DNA from: an uncultured Methanobrevibacter sp.
Lineage (GTDB): Archaea > Methanobacteriota > Methanobacteria > Methanobacteriales > Methanobacteriaceae
Direction: 5' to 3'
DNA length: 64,000 bases
Assembly (NCBI RefSeq): GCF_934746965.1
Contig: NZ_CAKVFS010000004.1
Location: 162,413-226,412, forward strand
Part shown: piece by piece, positions 42,788 through 52,527 of the stretch
How the letters are laid out: every line of letters starts with the position of its first letter
Numbering within the stretch: position 1 is the stretch's first letter
The notes under the pieces: generated by a model
Told to the model about the DNA's origin: nothing
What the model saw: the letters and a program-made list of their open reading frames with translations, nothing else
Database searches by the model: none
Made by a program: the position numbers and the translations under genes

Positions 42788-44539
42788 ATGTCAACAAAAG
42801 TTAAGTCTCCTGAAAATTTACCTAAAAAACCAGGAGTTTATATAATGAGAGATGCCAATGATGAAATAATATACATTGGTAAAGCTAAAAATCTTATTAA
42901 CAGGGTTAGATCTTATTTTAGAGAAAAATTAGATCGTCCTAAAACTCAAATTTTAATGAGTCATTTTGATAGCTTGGAATATATTGTAACTAACTCTGAA
43001 AAAGAAGCTCTTATCTTAGAAGCTACTCTTATTAAAAAACATCGTCCAAGATATAATATTCAGCTTAAAGATGATAAAAGATATCCTTATGTTAAAATTA
43101 CAAATGAAAAATTCCCTAGATTGATTATTACAAGAAATATTACAAAAAATGGTGTTTATTATGGTCCTTTTACAGATGTAACTTCTGTTAAGAAAACTGT
43201 TAAATTTTTAAAATCTTTGTTTAAAATTAGAACTTGTCGTAATATGGATGGGCCTTGTTTAAATTCTCAAATTGATTTATGTTATGCTCCATGTTCTGGT
43301 GAAATTTCTAAAGAAGATTATGGTGAAATAATCAATAAAATTGATTTATTTTTTCAGGGAAAATATTCTGTAATTGTTAAAAATCTTAAAAAAGAAATGA
43401 TGGAAGCTGCTAAAAATGAGCAATTTGAAAAAGCTGCTGTTTTAAGGGATCAAATAGTTTCAATTGAAGAAATCATGGAAAAACAATTTGTTGATTTAGT
43501 TGATGATGATTTAGACCAAGATGTAATAGCTATTGCTCCTAATGAAAATGAAGTTGTAGTTATTATAATGCCTATTAGAAATGGTAAGATTGTTGGACGT
43601 GATGATTTTTTAATGAGTGGGTCTCAATATGAATCAAATTCTGAAATTTTATTTGCATTTATTCAACAGTATTATGGGTATAATAGGCATGTTCCAAAAC
43701 AGATTCTTTTAAATGAGCTTATTGATGATAGTAAATTACTTGAAGAGTGGTTAAGCGATTTGAGAGGTAATAAAGTTTATATTAAAGTCCCCATGAAAGG
43801 TGTTAAACTTAGACTTGTTAATATGGCTCAAAAAAATGCTGAAATTATTAAACATCAGAAAAAAGCTATGGAAAATTCATTAATTGAGCTTAAAAAATAT
43901 TTAAAACTTGATAAAATACCTAGAATTATTGAAGGTTATGATATAAGTAATATTTCTGGTAAATTTGCTGTAGGTTCAAAAGTTTCTTTTAAAGATGCAA
44001 AACCTAATAAAAAGAAATATAAACGTTTTAAAATAGAAACTCCTGGACCTAATGATTTTGCTATGATGAAAGAATTGTTGACACGTCGTTTAAAAATGGT
44101 TGATAGTGATGAAGAACCTGATTTGATTGTTATTGATGGAGGTAAAGGTCAATTAGGTATGGCTTGTGAAGTTTTAGATGAGCTTAATTTATCTCATATT
44201 CCTATTATTGGACTTGCTAAAGAATTTGAGGAGATTTATGTTCCTAATTCTGGAAGACCTATTATAATTCCTAAAAATAATAAAGCTCTACATTTACTTC
44301 AACAGGTTAGGGATGAATCACATAGATTTGCAATTACGTATCATAGAAAGTTACGAAGTGATAATATAAGTGAATCTTCTTTGGATGATATTCATGGCAT
44401 TGGTAAAAAACGTAAGATTAATATTTTAAAGAATTTGGGAACAATTGATAAAGTTAAAGAAGCTTCTATTGAAGAATTATCTAAAATAGAGGGTATGAAT
44501 GAGAAAGTAGCTACTAATGTTTATGAATATTATCATTAA
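42788..44539 (+). CDS. uvrC: UvrABC excinuclease subunit C
   Basis: This is a 583-residue protein. The N-terminal GIY-YIG nuclease reads PGVYIMRDANDEIIYIGKAK; a UVR motif lies near NEQFEKAAVLRDQI; the RNase H-like half has IEGYDISNISGKFAVGS and IVIDGGKGQLGMA; helix-hairpin-helix motifs end the protein (LDDIHGIGKKRKINIL). It makes the dual incisions in bacterial-type nucleotide excision repair, acquired by some mesophilic archaea. It starts 10 bases after the helicase stop. Confidence 0.97.
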   Translation: MSTKVKSPENLPKKPGVYIMRDANDEIIYIGKAKNLINRVRSYFREKLDRPKTQILMSHFDSLEYIVTNSEKEALILEATLIKKHRPRYNIQLKDDKRYPYVKITNEKFPRLIITRNITKNGVYYGPFTDVTSVKKTVKFLKSLFKIRTCRNMDGPCLNSQIDLCYAPCSGEISKEDYGEIINKIDLFFQGKYSVIVKNLKKEMMEAAKNEQFEKAAVLRDQIVSIEEIMEKQFVDLVDDDLDQDVIAIAPNENEVVVIIMPIRNGKIVGRDDFLMSGSQYESNSEILFAFIQQYYGYNRHVPKQILLNELIDDSKLLEEWLSDLRGNKVYIKVPMKGVKLRLVNMAQKNAEIIKHQKKAMENSLIELKKYLKLDKIPRIIEGYDISNISGKFAVGSKVSFKDAKPNKKKYKRFKIETPGPNDFAMMKELLTRRLKMVDSDEEPDLIVIDGGKGQLGMACEVLDELNLSHIPIIGLAKEFEEIYVPNSGRPIIIPKNNKALHLLQQVRDESHRFAITYHRKLRSDNISESSLDDIHGIGKKRKINILKNLGTIDKVKEASIEELSKIEGMNEKVATNVYEYYH

Positions 44540-44651
44540 TTTCATTTTATTTGATTTTTTCTAAATTTTTATTTTACTTCAATTAAATTTAAATATGATG
44601 AATTTTAATAAGTTGTATACAGTAACAATAATTTTTAGGAATTAAGATACT

Positions 44652-45188
44652 ATGGTCAAGTGTCCGAGATGTGGATATGAAAATAACGATATTTCAATGT
44701 ATTGTGAAAATTGTACATATCCTATTAAAAATCCACAAAGTGCTGGTTCAACTAATAAAGGAAATAATGGGTGGAATATCAGCACAGGTAAAAAAATAGC
44801 TATTGTGTTAGGAATTGTGGTAATAGCTTTATTATTATTTTCATTTATTTATAATGCATCCCAACCGGATGATAAAAGTTCATTAAATGTTATTTCAGCT
44901 AAAGAAAAAGTACAGGAAGGATCTAATTATCCTTATCAGGTTCATGTAATGTATAATGGAACATGGGATGGTAAAATTGGAGATTTAAATTATCCTAATG
45001 ATGTATCTGGTCATGGTGATGATTTATATGATTTAAATTGTGCACCATGGGATAAAGTAGGTATTGTTATCAATAAAGTTGATGGTAGTACTAATGAACT
45101 TAAAGTAGAACTTCTTCGTGATGGTAAAGTAGTAGCTGAAAATTCAACTACTAATGCAACAGGTAGTGTAATTATTAATTATAATTAG
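44652..45188 (+). CDS. Zinc-ribbon protein with one membrane segment and an exported domain
   Basis: This is 178 residues. CPRCGYENNDISMYCENC is a zinc ribbon at the N-terminus; residues about 48-67 are a membrane helix; the remaining 110 residues would be outside and include YNGTWDGKIGDLN and a beta-rich end (LKVELLRDGKVVAENS). This layout recurs in Methanobrevibacter. The role is unknown. The stop overlaps the end of the leftward neighbour. Confidence 0.75.
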   Translation: MVKCPRCGYENNDISMYCENCTYPIKNPQSAGSTNKGNNGWNISTGKKIAIVLGIVVIALLLFSFIYNASQPDDKSSLNVISAKEKVQEGSNYPYQVHVMYNGTWDGKIGDLNYPNDVSGHGDDLYDLNCAPWDKVGIVINKVDGSTNELKVELLRDGKVVAENSTTNATGSVIINYN

Positions 45189-45484
45189 TGATAGACTTCA
45201 TTTACTTTTGTTTCTAAAAGTTCAATGAGTTCCTCAGTTTTATATATTCTTATTTCTTCTTTATCTATTTTGAATATTTTTATAAATGTGATTAAATCAT
45301 GGCATAATTGATCATATTGGATGTTAAATGTGTTGAACTTAGATAATAAACTAAGTACTTTATCTTGATTTAAATCATCATTTTCTTTTATAATTCTTTC
45401 AATATTTGCAAAATGTGTTTCAAGTAGTAATTTATCATTTTCTAAAGTGTCAATATATTCTTGAATTTTAGTATTGTTAGTCAT
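45185..45484 (-). CDS. Small helical protein, function unknown
   Basis: This is 99 residues from ATG 45484; a GTG nine bases upstream is part of the GTGAT ribosome site. The sequence is charged and helical (IDTLENDKLLLETHFANIE; EELIELLETKVNEV) and probably forms a coiled coil. No family is recognised. It converges on the zinc-ribbon protein gene, with three-base overlap of the stop codons. Confidence 0.6.
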   Translation of the reverse strand: MTNNTKIQEYIDTLENDKLLLETHFANIERIIKENDDLNQDKVLSLLSKFNTFNIQYDQLCHDLITFIKIFKIDKEEIRIYKTEELIELLETKVNEVYH

Positions 45485-45570
45485 TTTAATCACTTATTTT
45501 AAATATTTTTAATTAAAATATATATAGCTTCAGTTATAAAATTATTTATATTATTATTGGGGCATAAAAC

Positions 45571-47277
45571 ATGATTAAAGTTGACAATATTAGTAAAACA
45601 TATGAATTAGATAATAAAGATAAAGTTATCGGAATTAAAAATCTTAGTTTTGAAGTTAAAGAAGGAGAAATCCTTGGAATAATGGGGAGAAGTGGTTCCG
45701 GTAAAACTACTCTTTTAAGATTACTTAGAGGAGTTGAAGAACTTGATGAAGGAACTATTACTATTGGTGATGTAAGTGTTCATGCGGGGGATTCTCAATT
45801 TTATTATAATCAACTTAAAAAAGAAACTGCTATTCATCTTCAAAGATCATTTGGTATATGGCCTGAAACAGTTCGTGAAAATGTTTTAAGAAAATTATAT
45901 GCTCGTAAATATTTTGATGAAGAAAGTACTGATTTTAATGTAGCTGAAAGTGAATTTGGTGATGAAGCAGATAAAATTATTGAAATGGTCTCTTTAACAG
46001 ATAAATCAGATCATTATGCTGCTGTATTAAGTGGTGGTGAAAAACAAAGACTTATTATAGCTAGACAACTTGCAAAACAACCAAAAGTATTGCTTCTTGA
46101 TGAACCAGCTACGATGGCATGCCCTAAAACAAAACAAGAAATTCTTGATGCTGTTAAAAAAATTAATGAAGAATTAAATATTACAGTAGTTGTTGTTTCT
46201 CATTTACCTGAAATTCAGAAATATTTGGCTGATAGAGTTATTCTACTTGAAAATGGTGAAATTAAGAAAGATGGAAATCCTGATGATATTGTTGATGAAT
46301 TTTTAAGTGGAATGGATGATGTAGTAGATATTAAAAATATTTCAACTGATAAAACTGTTATTAAAGCAGAAGATATTGATAAAAGATTTTATCTTTTCTC
46401 TGGTGGAGAAGTTTTGCAAATTAAAGACATAAATTTTGATGTTAAAAAAGAAAATATTATAAGTCTTATTGGCCCTAGTGGTGCAGGTAAAACAGTTTTA
46501 CTTAGAATGTTGGCAGATTTAGAATTACCTGATGAAGGTAGAGTTATCTATGAATCAAATGGTAACTGGGTAGATATTTCTATGCCGAGTGTAGAACGTA
46601 TGAATGTAAGGCGTAAACTTGGATTTATGTATCAGGAATTTGCTCTAAGTTATTATGCAACTGTTTTAAGTCAATTAGCTACACGTTTAGGTTATAAAAA
46701 TCAAGATGTTGTAAAACAAGCAAGGAAAAAGGCTGAAAAATTAGGTTTAGGTGAAGAATTATTGGATTCACTTTATGCATTAATTGATTTACCTGAAAGT
46801 GAAGCAAGAGATCTTTTAGCTAAAATTGGTTTAATGCCAGATATTTTAGATGATTTATTCCCTAAATTCCCTGAAACAGCTACTAAAGAAGCAGTAAAGG
46901 ATATATTTGAACTACTTGATTTACCTTTAGATATATTATATAGAAAATCATATGAATTATCTGGTGGTCAAGAAGTTAGGGTAATGCTTGCTTTAATTTT
47001 AATTTCAAAACCTGAATTCTTACTTTTAGATGAACCTTTTGGAGATTTGGATCCAATTACTTTAAGAATTGTAGCTAATTCTCTTAAGAAAATATCTAAA
47101 GAATATGAAATTACTATTATTATGGTTTCACATAATACTGATTTTGTTAAAGAAGTAAGTAATAGAACTATTCTTATGGAAGATGGTAAGATAATTGATG
47201 ATAATGAAGATGTGGATGGTGCTGTTGATAATTTTATTAATTTATGTCATGCAGATTATTTAAAGGAGAATAATTAG
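45571..47277 (+). CDS. atwA: Double ABC ATPase, methyl-coenzyme M reductase component A2 (AtwA)-like
   Basis: This is a 568-residue protein with two ABC ATPase halves. First half: Walker A GRSGSGKTT, signature LSGGEKQR, Walker B LLLDEPATM. Second half: GPSGAGKT, LSGGQEVR, LLLDEPFGD. Both catalytic glutamates are in place. No membrane segment is present, so it is not a transporter by itself. Its form fits component A2, which activates methyl-coenzyme M reductase by ATP-dependent reduction of F430. Another soluble ABC role cannot be excluded. A box A-like AAATATATATAG lies before it. Confidence 0.72.
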   Translation: MIKVDNISKTYELDNKDKVIGIKNLSFEVKEGEILGIMGRSGSGKTTLLRLLRGVEELDEGTITIGDVSVHAGDSQFYYNQLKKETAIHLQRSFGIWPETVRENVLRKLYARKYFDEESTDFNVAESEFGDEADKIIEMVSLTDKSDHYAAVLSGGEKQRLIIARQLAKQPKVLLLDEPATMACPKTKQEILDAVKKINEELNITVVVVSHLPEIQKYLADRVILLENGEIKKDGNPDDIVDEFLSGMDDVVDIKNISTDKTVIKAEDIDKRFYLFSGGEVLQIKDINFDVKKENIISLIGPSGAGKTVLLRMLADLELPDEGRVIYESNGNWVDISMPSVERMNVRRKLGFMYQEFALSYYATVLSQLATRLGYKNQDVVKQARKKAEKLGLGEELLDSLYALIDLPESEARDLLAKIGLMPDILDDLFPKFPETATKEAVKDIFELLDLPLDILYRKSYELSGGQEVRVMLALILISKPEFLLLDEPFGDLDPITLRIVANSLKKISKEYEITIIMVSHNTDFVKEVSNRTILMEDGKIIDDNEDVDGAVDNFINLCHADYLKENN

Positions 47278-47703
47278 ATGTTTGATATTATTGCAGTTCC
47301 TGTTGATGGCTCTGAATATGGATATAAAGCAGTTGATGTAGCTATTGAAATGGCTAAAAAATTCAACTCTAAAATAGCAGCAATTCATGTTTTAGAGGAA
47401 TTTTCTTTTAGTAGCTATGATGATGAAGAAGATAATGGGGATAAAATTCTAGCAAAAGTTACGAACAAAGCTAATGAACAAGGAATAGAAACTGTAGAGC
47501 ATTTATTAACTGCTGATGCTTTAAGAGATATGAAATTTATTATTAATCAGGCACATGCAGATTTAGTTGTAATTCATGCTTTTGGTTCAGATAATAAACG
47601 ATTTGTGTCTTTTGAAGAAAATGAAGTATCTCAAAATCAAATAGGTTCTGTTAGTGAACGACTTTTAAGAACTTCTGATATTCCTGTTGTTTTAGTTAGG
47701 TAG
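47278..47703 (+). CDS. Universal stress protein (UspA family)
   Basis: This is a 141-residue protein that begins directly after the preceding stop. It starts DIIAVPVDGSEYGYKAVDVA and ends GSVSERLLRTSDIPVVLVR, the usual Usp fold with a possible ATP-binding loop (G-x2-G-x9-G(S/T) only partly conserved). Function is probably stress- or growth-related and coupled to the adjacent ABC protein. Confidence 0.85.
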   Translation: MFDIIAVPVDGSEYGYKAVDVAIEMAKKFNSKIAAIHVLEEFSFSSYDDEEDNGDKILAKVTNKANEQGIETVEHLLTADALRDMKFIINQAHADLVVIHAFGSDNKRFVSFEENEVSQNQIGSVSERLLRTSDIPVVLVR

Positions 47704-47793
47704 AATGTTGTAAAAGAATTTAAATATTATAACGAACTTAGTATTCATAACATAAACTATTTTAATTTTTTATAAAAAGGAGACTTTTGATTT

Positions 47794-47961
47794 ATGATTG
47801 TAAGAGATTGGTGCTCATTCTGTGGAGAATGTGCTGGTGTTTGTCCAAGAAATTTAATACAAGTTAAGGAGTATAGCTTAGTATTTGATGAAAATGAATG
47901 TAGAGATTGTAGTACATGCATTGATGCTTGTCCTATTAATGCTTTGGAGAAAGAAGATTAA
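47794..47961 (+). CDS. Small 2x[4Fe-4S] ferredoxin
   Basis: This is a 55-residue protein starting at ATG 47794, with AAGGAG upstream. It carries CSFCGECAGVCP and CRDCSTCIDACPINAL, two cluster-binding CxxCxxCxxxCP motifs. It begins 11 bases before a geranylgeranyl reductase gene. In Methanosarcina acetivorans a ferredoxin encoded next to geranylgeranyl reductase is the reported electron donor, so the same role is likely. Confidence 0.93.
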   Translation: MIVRDWCSFCGECAGVCPRNLIQVKEYSLVFDENECRDCSTCIDACPINALEKED

Positions 47962-47972
47962 GGAGATTATTT

Positions 47973-49154
47973 ATGATTGAAACTGATGTATTAGTAATAG
48001 GTGGAGGACCAGCAGGTTCTTCAGCAGCAAAACATGCTGCTCTTGGTGGAGCAAAAGTTATTTTAATTGATAAAAGATCCGAAATTGGTTCTCCAAAAAG
48101 ATGTGCTGAAGGAGTTTCTAAAAAAGGTCTTGCAAAACTTGGAATTGAACCAAGTTCCCGTTGGGTTACTAAAGAAATTGATGGAGTGAGACTTACTTCT
48201 CCTGATGGAACTGATGTTTGGTTAACTGAAGAAGAAATAGAATTGCCTGAAGCAGGTTATATTCTTGAAAGAAAAGTATTTGATAAACACATGGCTATGG
48301 ATGCTGCAAGAGCAGGAGCTGAAATTAGAATTAAAACATTAGCTACTGGAATGGATAAAATTGAAGATGGTTTTATTGTTTCTACAGAATCTATGGGTAA
48401 AACTGAAGAAATTAAAGCTAAAATAGTAATTGCTGCTGATGGTCCTGAAGGACATGTTGCAAGATGGGCTGGTCTTAAAGGTAGTGCAAAAGCTAAAGAA
48501 ATGGAATCTGGAGTTCAATATGAAATGGTAAATGTTGAATTTGATAGGGAAGCTGTTATTGAATTTTATTTCGGTTCTTGCGCACCTGGAGGTTATGTAT
48601 GGATTTTCCCTAAAGGGGATGATATAGCTAATGTAGGTTTAGCTATTCTTCAACATAAAGCAACAAAATCCGCTATTGAATATTTAGATGATTTTATAGC
48701 TAAATGTCCAGCAACTAAAAATGCTCAAGCTGTTGAGTTAAATGTTGGTGGAGATCCAGTTGGTGGAATGCCTAAAAAAATGTATGATGATAATATTTTA
48801 GTTTGTGGAGATGCAGCAGGTCAAGTAAATCCATTAACTGGTGGAGGAATTATTAGTGGTATGACTGGAGGAATGTATGCTGGTCAAGTAGCTGCAGAAT
48901 CTATTAAAGAAGGTAATCATTCTAGAAAATTCCTTAAAAAATATGATAAAATAGCTCGTGATGATTTATCTCATGAAATTGATAAATATAAAAAAGTTCA
49001 AGAATACATGTTAACTTTATCTGATGAAGAACTTGATAATATTGCTCATGCATTCCAGGATGTTAACTTTGAGAAAATTTCAACAACTGAACTTGTTAAA
49101 GCTTTAATTAAAGTTTCTCCTAAAGCTTTACTTAAATTAGGTAAATTTATTTAA
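47973..49154 (+). CDS. Digeranylgeranylglycerophospholipid reductase (geranylgeranyl reductase)
   Basis: This is a 393-residue FAD protein: VLVIGGGPAGSSAAKHAA at the start, KRCAEGVSKKGL, and DAAGQVNPLTGGGIISGM near residue 285. It saturates the isoprenoid chains of archaeal ether lipids using reduced ferredoxin. Perfect AAGGAGAT precedes the ATG. It forms an operon with the ferredoxin upstream and perhaps galE downstream. Confidence 0.92.
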   Translation: MIETDVLVIGGGPAGSSAAKHAALGGAKVILIDKRSEIGSPKRCAEGVSKKGLAKLGIEPSSRWVTKEIDGVRLTSPDGTDVWLTEEEIELPEAGYILERKVFDKHMAMDAARAGAEIRIKTLATGMDKIEDGFIVSTESMGKTEEIKAKIVIAADGPEGHVARWAGLKGSAKAKEMESGVQYEMVNVEFDREAVIEFYFGSCAPGGYVWIFPKGDDIANVGLAILQHKATKSAIEYLDDFIAKCPATKNAQAVELNVGGDPVGGMPKKMYDDNILVCGDAAGQVNPLTGGGIISGMTGGMYAGQVAAESIKEGNHSRKFLKKYDKIARDDLSHEIDKYKKVQEYMLTLSDEELDNIAHAFQDVNFEKISTTELVKALIKVSPKALLKLGKFI

Positions 49155-49163
49155 GGTGATTGT

Positions 49164-50132
49164 TTGATTCTAGTTACTGGTGGAGCAGGGTATATAGGGG
49201 CTCATACTAACAAAGCTTTGAACCAAGCAGGTTATGAGACTGTTGTAGTTGATAATCTTGTTAAAGGTTATGAAGATTTTGTTAAATGGGGTCATTTTGA
49301 AAACTATGATTTTGGAAGTAAAGATTTAAGAGAAGTTTTTGAAAAATATGATATTGATGGAGTTTTGCATTTTGCAGCATTTTCATCAGTAGCTGAATCT
49401 GTGGAATTGCCTCAAAAATATTTTAAAAATAATTATAAAAATACAATTAATCTTTTACAAATAATGAGAGAGTTTGGAGTTAATAAATTTATTCTCTCAT
49501 CTACTGCTGCTGTATATGGGAATCCTAAAAAAGTTCCAATTACAGAAGATCAAGAACTAAAACCAATTAATCCATATGGTCATTCTAAATTTATCACTGA
49601 AAAAGCATTAGAGCGTGAAGCTGCCAAAGGAGATTTTAATTATGTAGCTTTAAGATATTTTAATGCTGCAGGATGTGATTTTGACTGTGAAATTGGAGAA
49701 TTACATGAGCCAGAAACTCATTTAATTCCTTTAGTTTTAGATGCGGCAATTGGAAGAAGAGATTCCATATCTATTTTTGGAACTGATTATGATACTCCAG
49801 ATGGAACTTGTATCCGTGATTATGTTCATGTAAATGACTTAGCTAAAGCACATATTGATGCTTATGAATACTTATGTAATGAAAATGAATCTAATGTATT
49901 TAATTTAGGTAATGGTAAAGGATTTTCTGTTAAAGAAGTAATTGACATGGTAAAAAAGGTCACTGGAAAAGAATTTTCTGTTAAAATTGATGAACGTCGT
50001 GAAGGAGATCCGGATATTTTAATTGCTGATGCAACCAAAATTAAAAATAAATTAGGTTGGACTCCACAGTATGATTTAGAAACTATTGTGGAATCTGCTT
50101 GGAATTGGCATAAAAAAATATATCAAGACTAG
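49164..50132 (+). CDS. galE: UDP-glucose 4-epimerase
   Basis: This is a 322-residue protein with a TTG start 4 bases after GGTGA. Rossmann start LVTGGAGYIGAHTNKAL, YGHSKFITE with the catalytic Tyr and Lys, and the usual RYFNAAGCD and GDPDILIAD motifs. It interconverts UDP-glucose and UDP-galactose. It lies in line with the geranylgeranyl reductase, separated by nine bases. Confidence 0.95.
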   Translation: MILVTGGAGYIGAHTNKALNQAGYETVVVDNLVKGYEDFVKWGHFENYDFGSKDLREVFEKYDIDGVLHFAAFSSVAESVELPQKYFKNNYKNTINLLQIMREFGVNKFILSSTAAVYGNPKKVPITEDQELKPINPYGHSKFITEKALEREAAKGDFNYVALRYFNAAGCDFDCEIGELHEPETHLIPLVLDAAIGRRDSISIFGTDYDTPDGTCIRDYVHVNDLAKAHIDAYEYLCNENESNVFNLGNGKGFSVKEVIDMVKKVTGKEFSVKIDERREGDPDILIADATKIKNKLGWTPQYDLETIVESAWNWHKKIYQD

Positions 50133-50135
50133 GTC

Positions 50136-51032
50136 ATGGATATGGAAAATGAAAATAGTGTAATTTCAAAAGTTGATGTGCGTATAGTTGTTTCAGGGTT
50201 AGATATTGCTGAAATAATATCTAAATCTATAGATAGCGCACAACTTGAGAAAGATTATAATATTATTGTTTCTTCAATTATTCCTACAAACAATTTGGAA
50301 ATAGCTAAGAAAGTAGCTAATGGTGGAGATATTATTCTTATTGGTGGTTATGGTCAGGATGAAAATTATAACTTACTTTTCAATGATTTAAAAACTGATT
50401 TTAATCATGTGGGATTATTTGATTATAATAATATTATTAAAAATGAGTCTATTGACTCAAAACTTGCTGCTAAGGAAATATTAAATTCTATTATAAGAGC
50501 AGCTTTATCTTATTCTTTAAATTTAGTTAATGTTCATACTTTAGAAAATAAATTATTAAAACTAACTTATAAATATAATAATTTACTTGATGATTATAAT
50601 AAGGTTATTGATGAGTGTGATGATTTATCTTTGAAAAATAATGAATTACGAGATAATATTGATAATTTAAAATCTGATTTTACATCTTTTAAATCTCGTT
50701 ATGAGGATATTTATTCTAAGGAATTTCTTGAAATTTATAAATTAAATGATTTGTGGCAGGAAGTTTTCAGAGAAAATATTGTTGATGAACAAAAAATTAT
50801 AATAGCTACAAATAAATTTAAACCAGAAAATATTCTTGTTGGTCAAGGTTATATTGGAGCTCAATCTAAGCAAGATGCTATTGATTGGTTGAAAATTATT
50901 AAAACAGCTTTAATATTTGTTGATAAAAATGATGATGATTTAAAAAGGGATTTAAACTCAACTTCAAATAATGATTCAGAAGTTGAAGATGATTATGATA
51001 TCTCAAATAATTTTGAGAATTTTTGGGAGTAA
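50136..51032 (+). CDS. Coiled-coil protein of unknown function
   Basis: This is a 298-residue protein starting 3 bases after the galE stop. The first 120 residues look like an alpha/beta domain (VDVRIVVSGLDIAEII; GGDIILIGGYGQDENYN). Residues about 140-200 are coiled coil (NLVNVHTLENKLLK to DFTSFKSRYED). The C-terminal 40 residues are acidic and Ser/Asn-rich. It may be an organising or regulatory protein. No family is recognised. Confidence 0.65.
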   Translation: MDMENENSVISKVDVRIVVSGLDIAEIISKSIDSAQLEKDYNIIVSSIIPTNNLEIAKKVANGGDIILIGGYGQDENYNLLFNDLKTDFNHVGLFDYNNIIKNESIDSKLAAKEILNSIIRAALSYSLNLVNVHTLENKLLKLTYKYNNLLDDYNKVIDECDDLSLKNNELRDNIDNLKSDFTSFKSRYEDIYSKEFLEIYKLNDLWQEVFRENIVDEQKIIIATNKFKPENILVGQGYIGAQSKQDAIDWLKIIKTALIFVDKNDDDLKRDLNSTSNNDSEVEDDYDISNNFENFWE

Positions 51033-51100
51033 TAATAGCATAATTTTAATACTATAAAGCAGAAATTTATAATTATATTAATGATATATGGAGACTGTCA

Positions 51101-52522
51101 ATGCAAGGAGAAATAGAAGATAAGTGTGGTGTTGTTGGAATACATTCTTTAGATACTTCTAAAGATGTTTCTTCTTTAATTTACTATTGTTTATATGCTC
51201 TTCAACATAGAGGCCAAGAATCTGCAGGAATGGCTACTTTTAATCCAGATAAAGGATTAAATTATTATTGTGGTATGGGCTTGGTGACTGATGTTTTTAA
51301 AGATTATGAAATTAATAATCTTCAAGGAAACATGGCTATTGGTCATGTAAGATATTCAACTACTGGTGAATCTAAACTTGAAAATTCACAACCTTTTGTA
51401 ACGGATTTTGATGATGGATTCATAGCTATGGCTCATAATGGAGATATTGTAAACTCCTCTGAATTGAGAAATGAACTTATAGATGAAGGTTATGAATTTA
51501 AGTCAGGTACTGATTCTGAAGTAATTTGTTACATGTTAAGAAAAGAACATTATGTTAATGGTAAAAGTATTTTAGAATCCATTGAGTCTGTTTCTAAAAA
51601 ATTAGTAGGATCATATGCATTAACTATACTTGTTAATGGTGATTTGTATGGTGTTCGTGATCCTGCTGGAATAAAACCTTTAGCAATAGCTAAAAGAGGA
51701 AATGATTTTGTTTTAGCTTCTGAAACTGTTGCTTTTGATGTAATTAATGCGAAATTCATTAGGGATGTAAAACCTGGAGAAATTATTTACTTTAAAAATA
51801 ATGAAATTCAAAGTTCTATGTTGGAATTAGCTAGTTCAACTTCTCTTGCTCATTGCATGTTTGAATATGTTTATTTTGCAAGACCTGATAGTACAATTGA
51901 CGAGGTTAATGTATATCAAACAAGATTAAATATTGGAAAGCAATTATATGAACAATTTCCGATTGATGCAGATGTAATTATCCCAGTACCTGATTCTTCA
52001 ATTCCTGCAGCTATTGGATATTCAAGAGCTTCAGGAATAACTTATGGTGAGGGTTTAATTAAAAATAGGTATGTTGGAAGAACATTTATCATGCCTACTC
52101 AAGAAGAAAGGGAATTGGCTGTTAGACTTAAATTAAATCCAATTAAAGAAGCTATTAAAGGTAAAAAAATAGTTTTAATTGATGATAGTATTGTTCGTGG
52201 AACTACTTCTAAATCTTTGATTGATCTTGTTAAAGAAGCTGAACCTAAAGAAATACACTTTTTAGTTGGATGTCCTCCAGTAATTGCTCCATGTTATTAT
52301 GGTGTTGCTATGGCTAGTAAAAAAGAACTAATTGCAGCTAATTATTCTGTTGAAGAAATAAGACAACAATTAGACATTGATACTTTAGGATATATTAGTT
52401 TAGAATCCTTAGTAAAAGCTATTGGTATGCCTAAAGAAAATTTATGTTTAGGTTGTTTAAATGAATGTTATCCAACAGATCTTCCAGAGGATATTGAAGC
52501 TGAAACATATTATAAACCTTAG
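51101..52522 (+). CDS. purF: Amidophosphoribosyltransferase
   Basis: This is a 473-residue protein. The glutaminase active-site Cys is residue 9 in KCGVVGIHS, so an eight-residue leader (MQGEIEDK) must be removed. ALQHRGQESAGM and NGDIVNSSELR follow. The PRPP site is IVLIDDSIVRGTT. Cysteines near the end (LCLGCLNECYP) and CMFEYVYF match the iron-sulfur class of GPATase. It makes 5-phosphoribosylamine, the first step of purine synthesis. Confidence 0.96.
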   Translation: MQGEIEDKCGVVGIHSLDTSKDVSSLIYYCLYALQHRGQESAGMATFNPDKGLNYYCGMGLVTDVFKDYEINNLQGNMAIGHVRYSTTGESKLENSQPFVTDFDDGFIAMAHNGDIVNSSELRNELIDEGYEFKSGTDSEVICYMLRKEHYVNGKSILESIESVSKKLVGSYALTILVNGDLYGVRDPAGIKPLAIAKRGNDFVLASETVAFDVINAKFIRDVKPGEIIYFKNNEIQSSMLELASSTSLAHCMFEYVYFARPDSTIDEVNVYQTRLNIGKQLYEQFPIDADVIIPVPDSSIPAAIGYSRASGITYGEGLIKNRYVGRTFIMPTQEERELAVRLKLNPIKEAIKGKKIVLIDDSIVRGTTSKSLIDLVKEAEPKEIHFLVGCPPVIAPCYYGVAMASKKELIAANYSVEEIRQQLDIDTLGYISLESLVKAIGMPKENLCLGCLNECYPTDLPEDIEAETYYKP

Positions 52523-52527
52523 ATATT

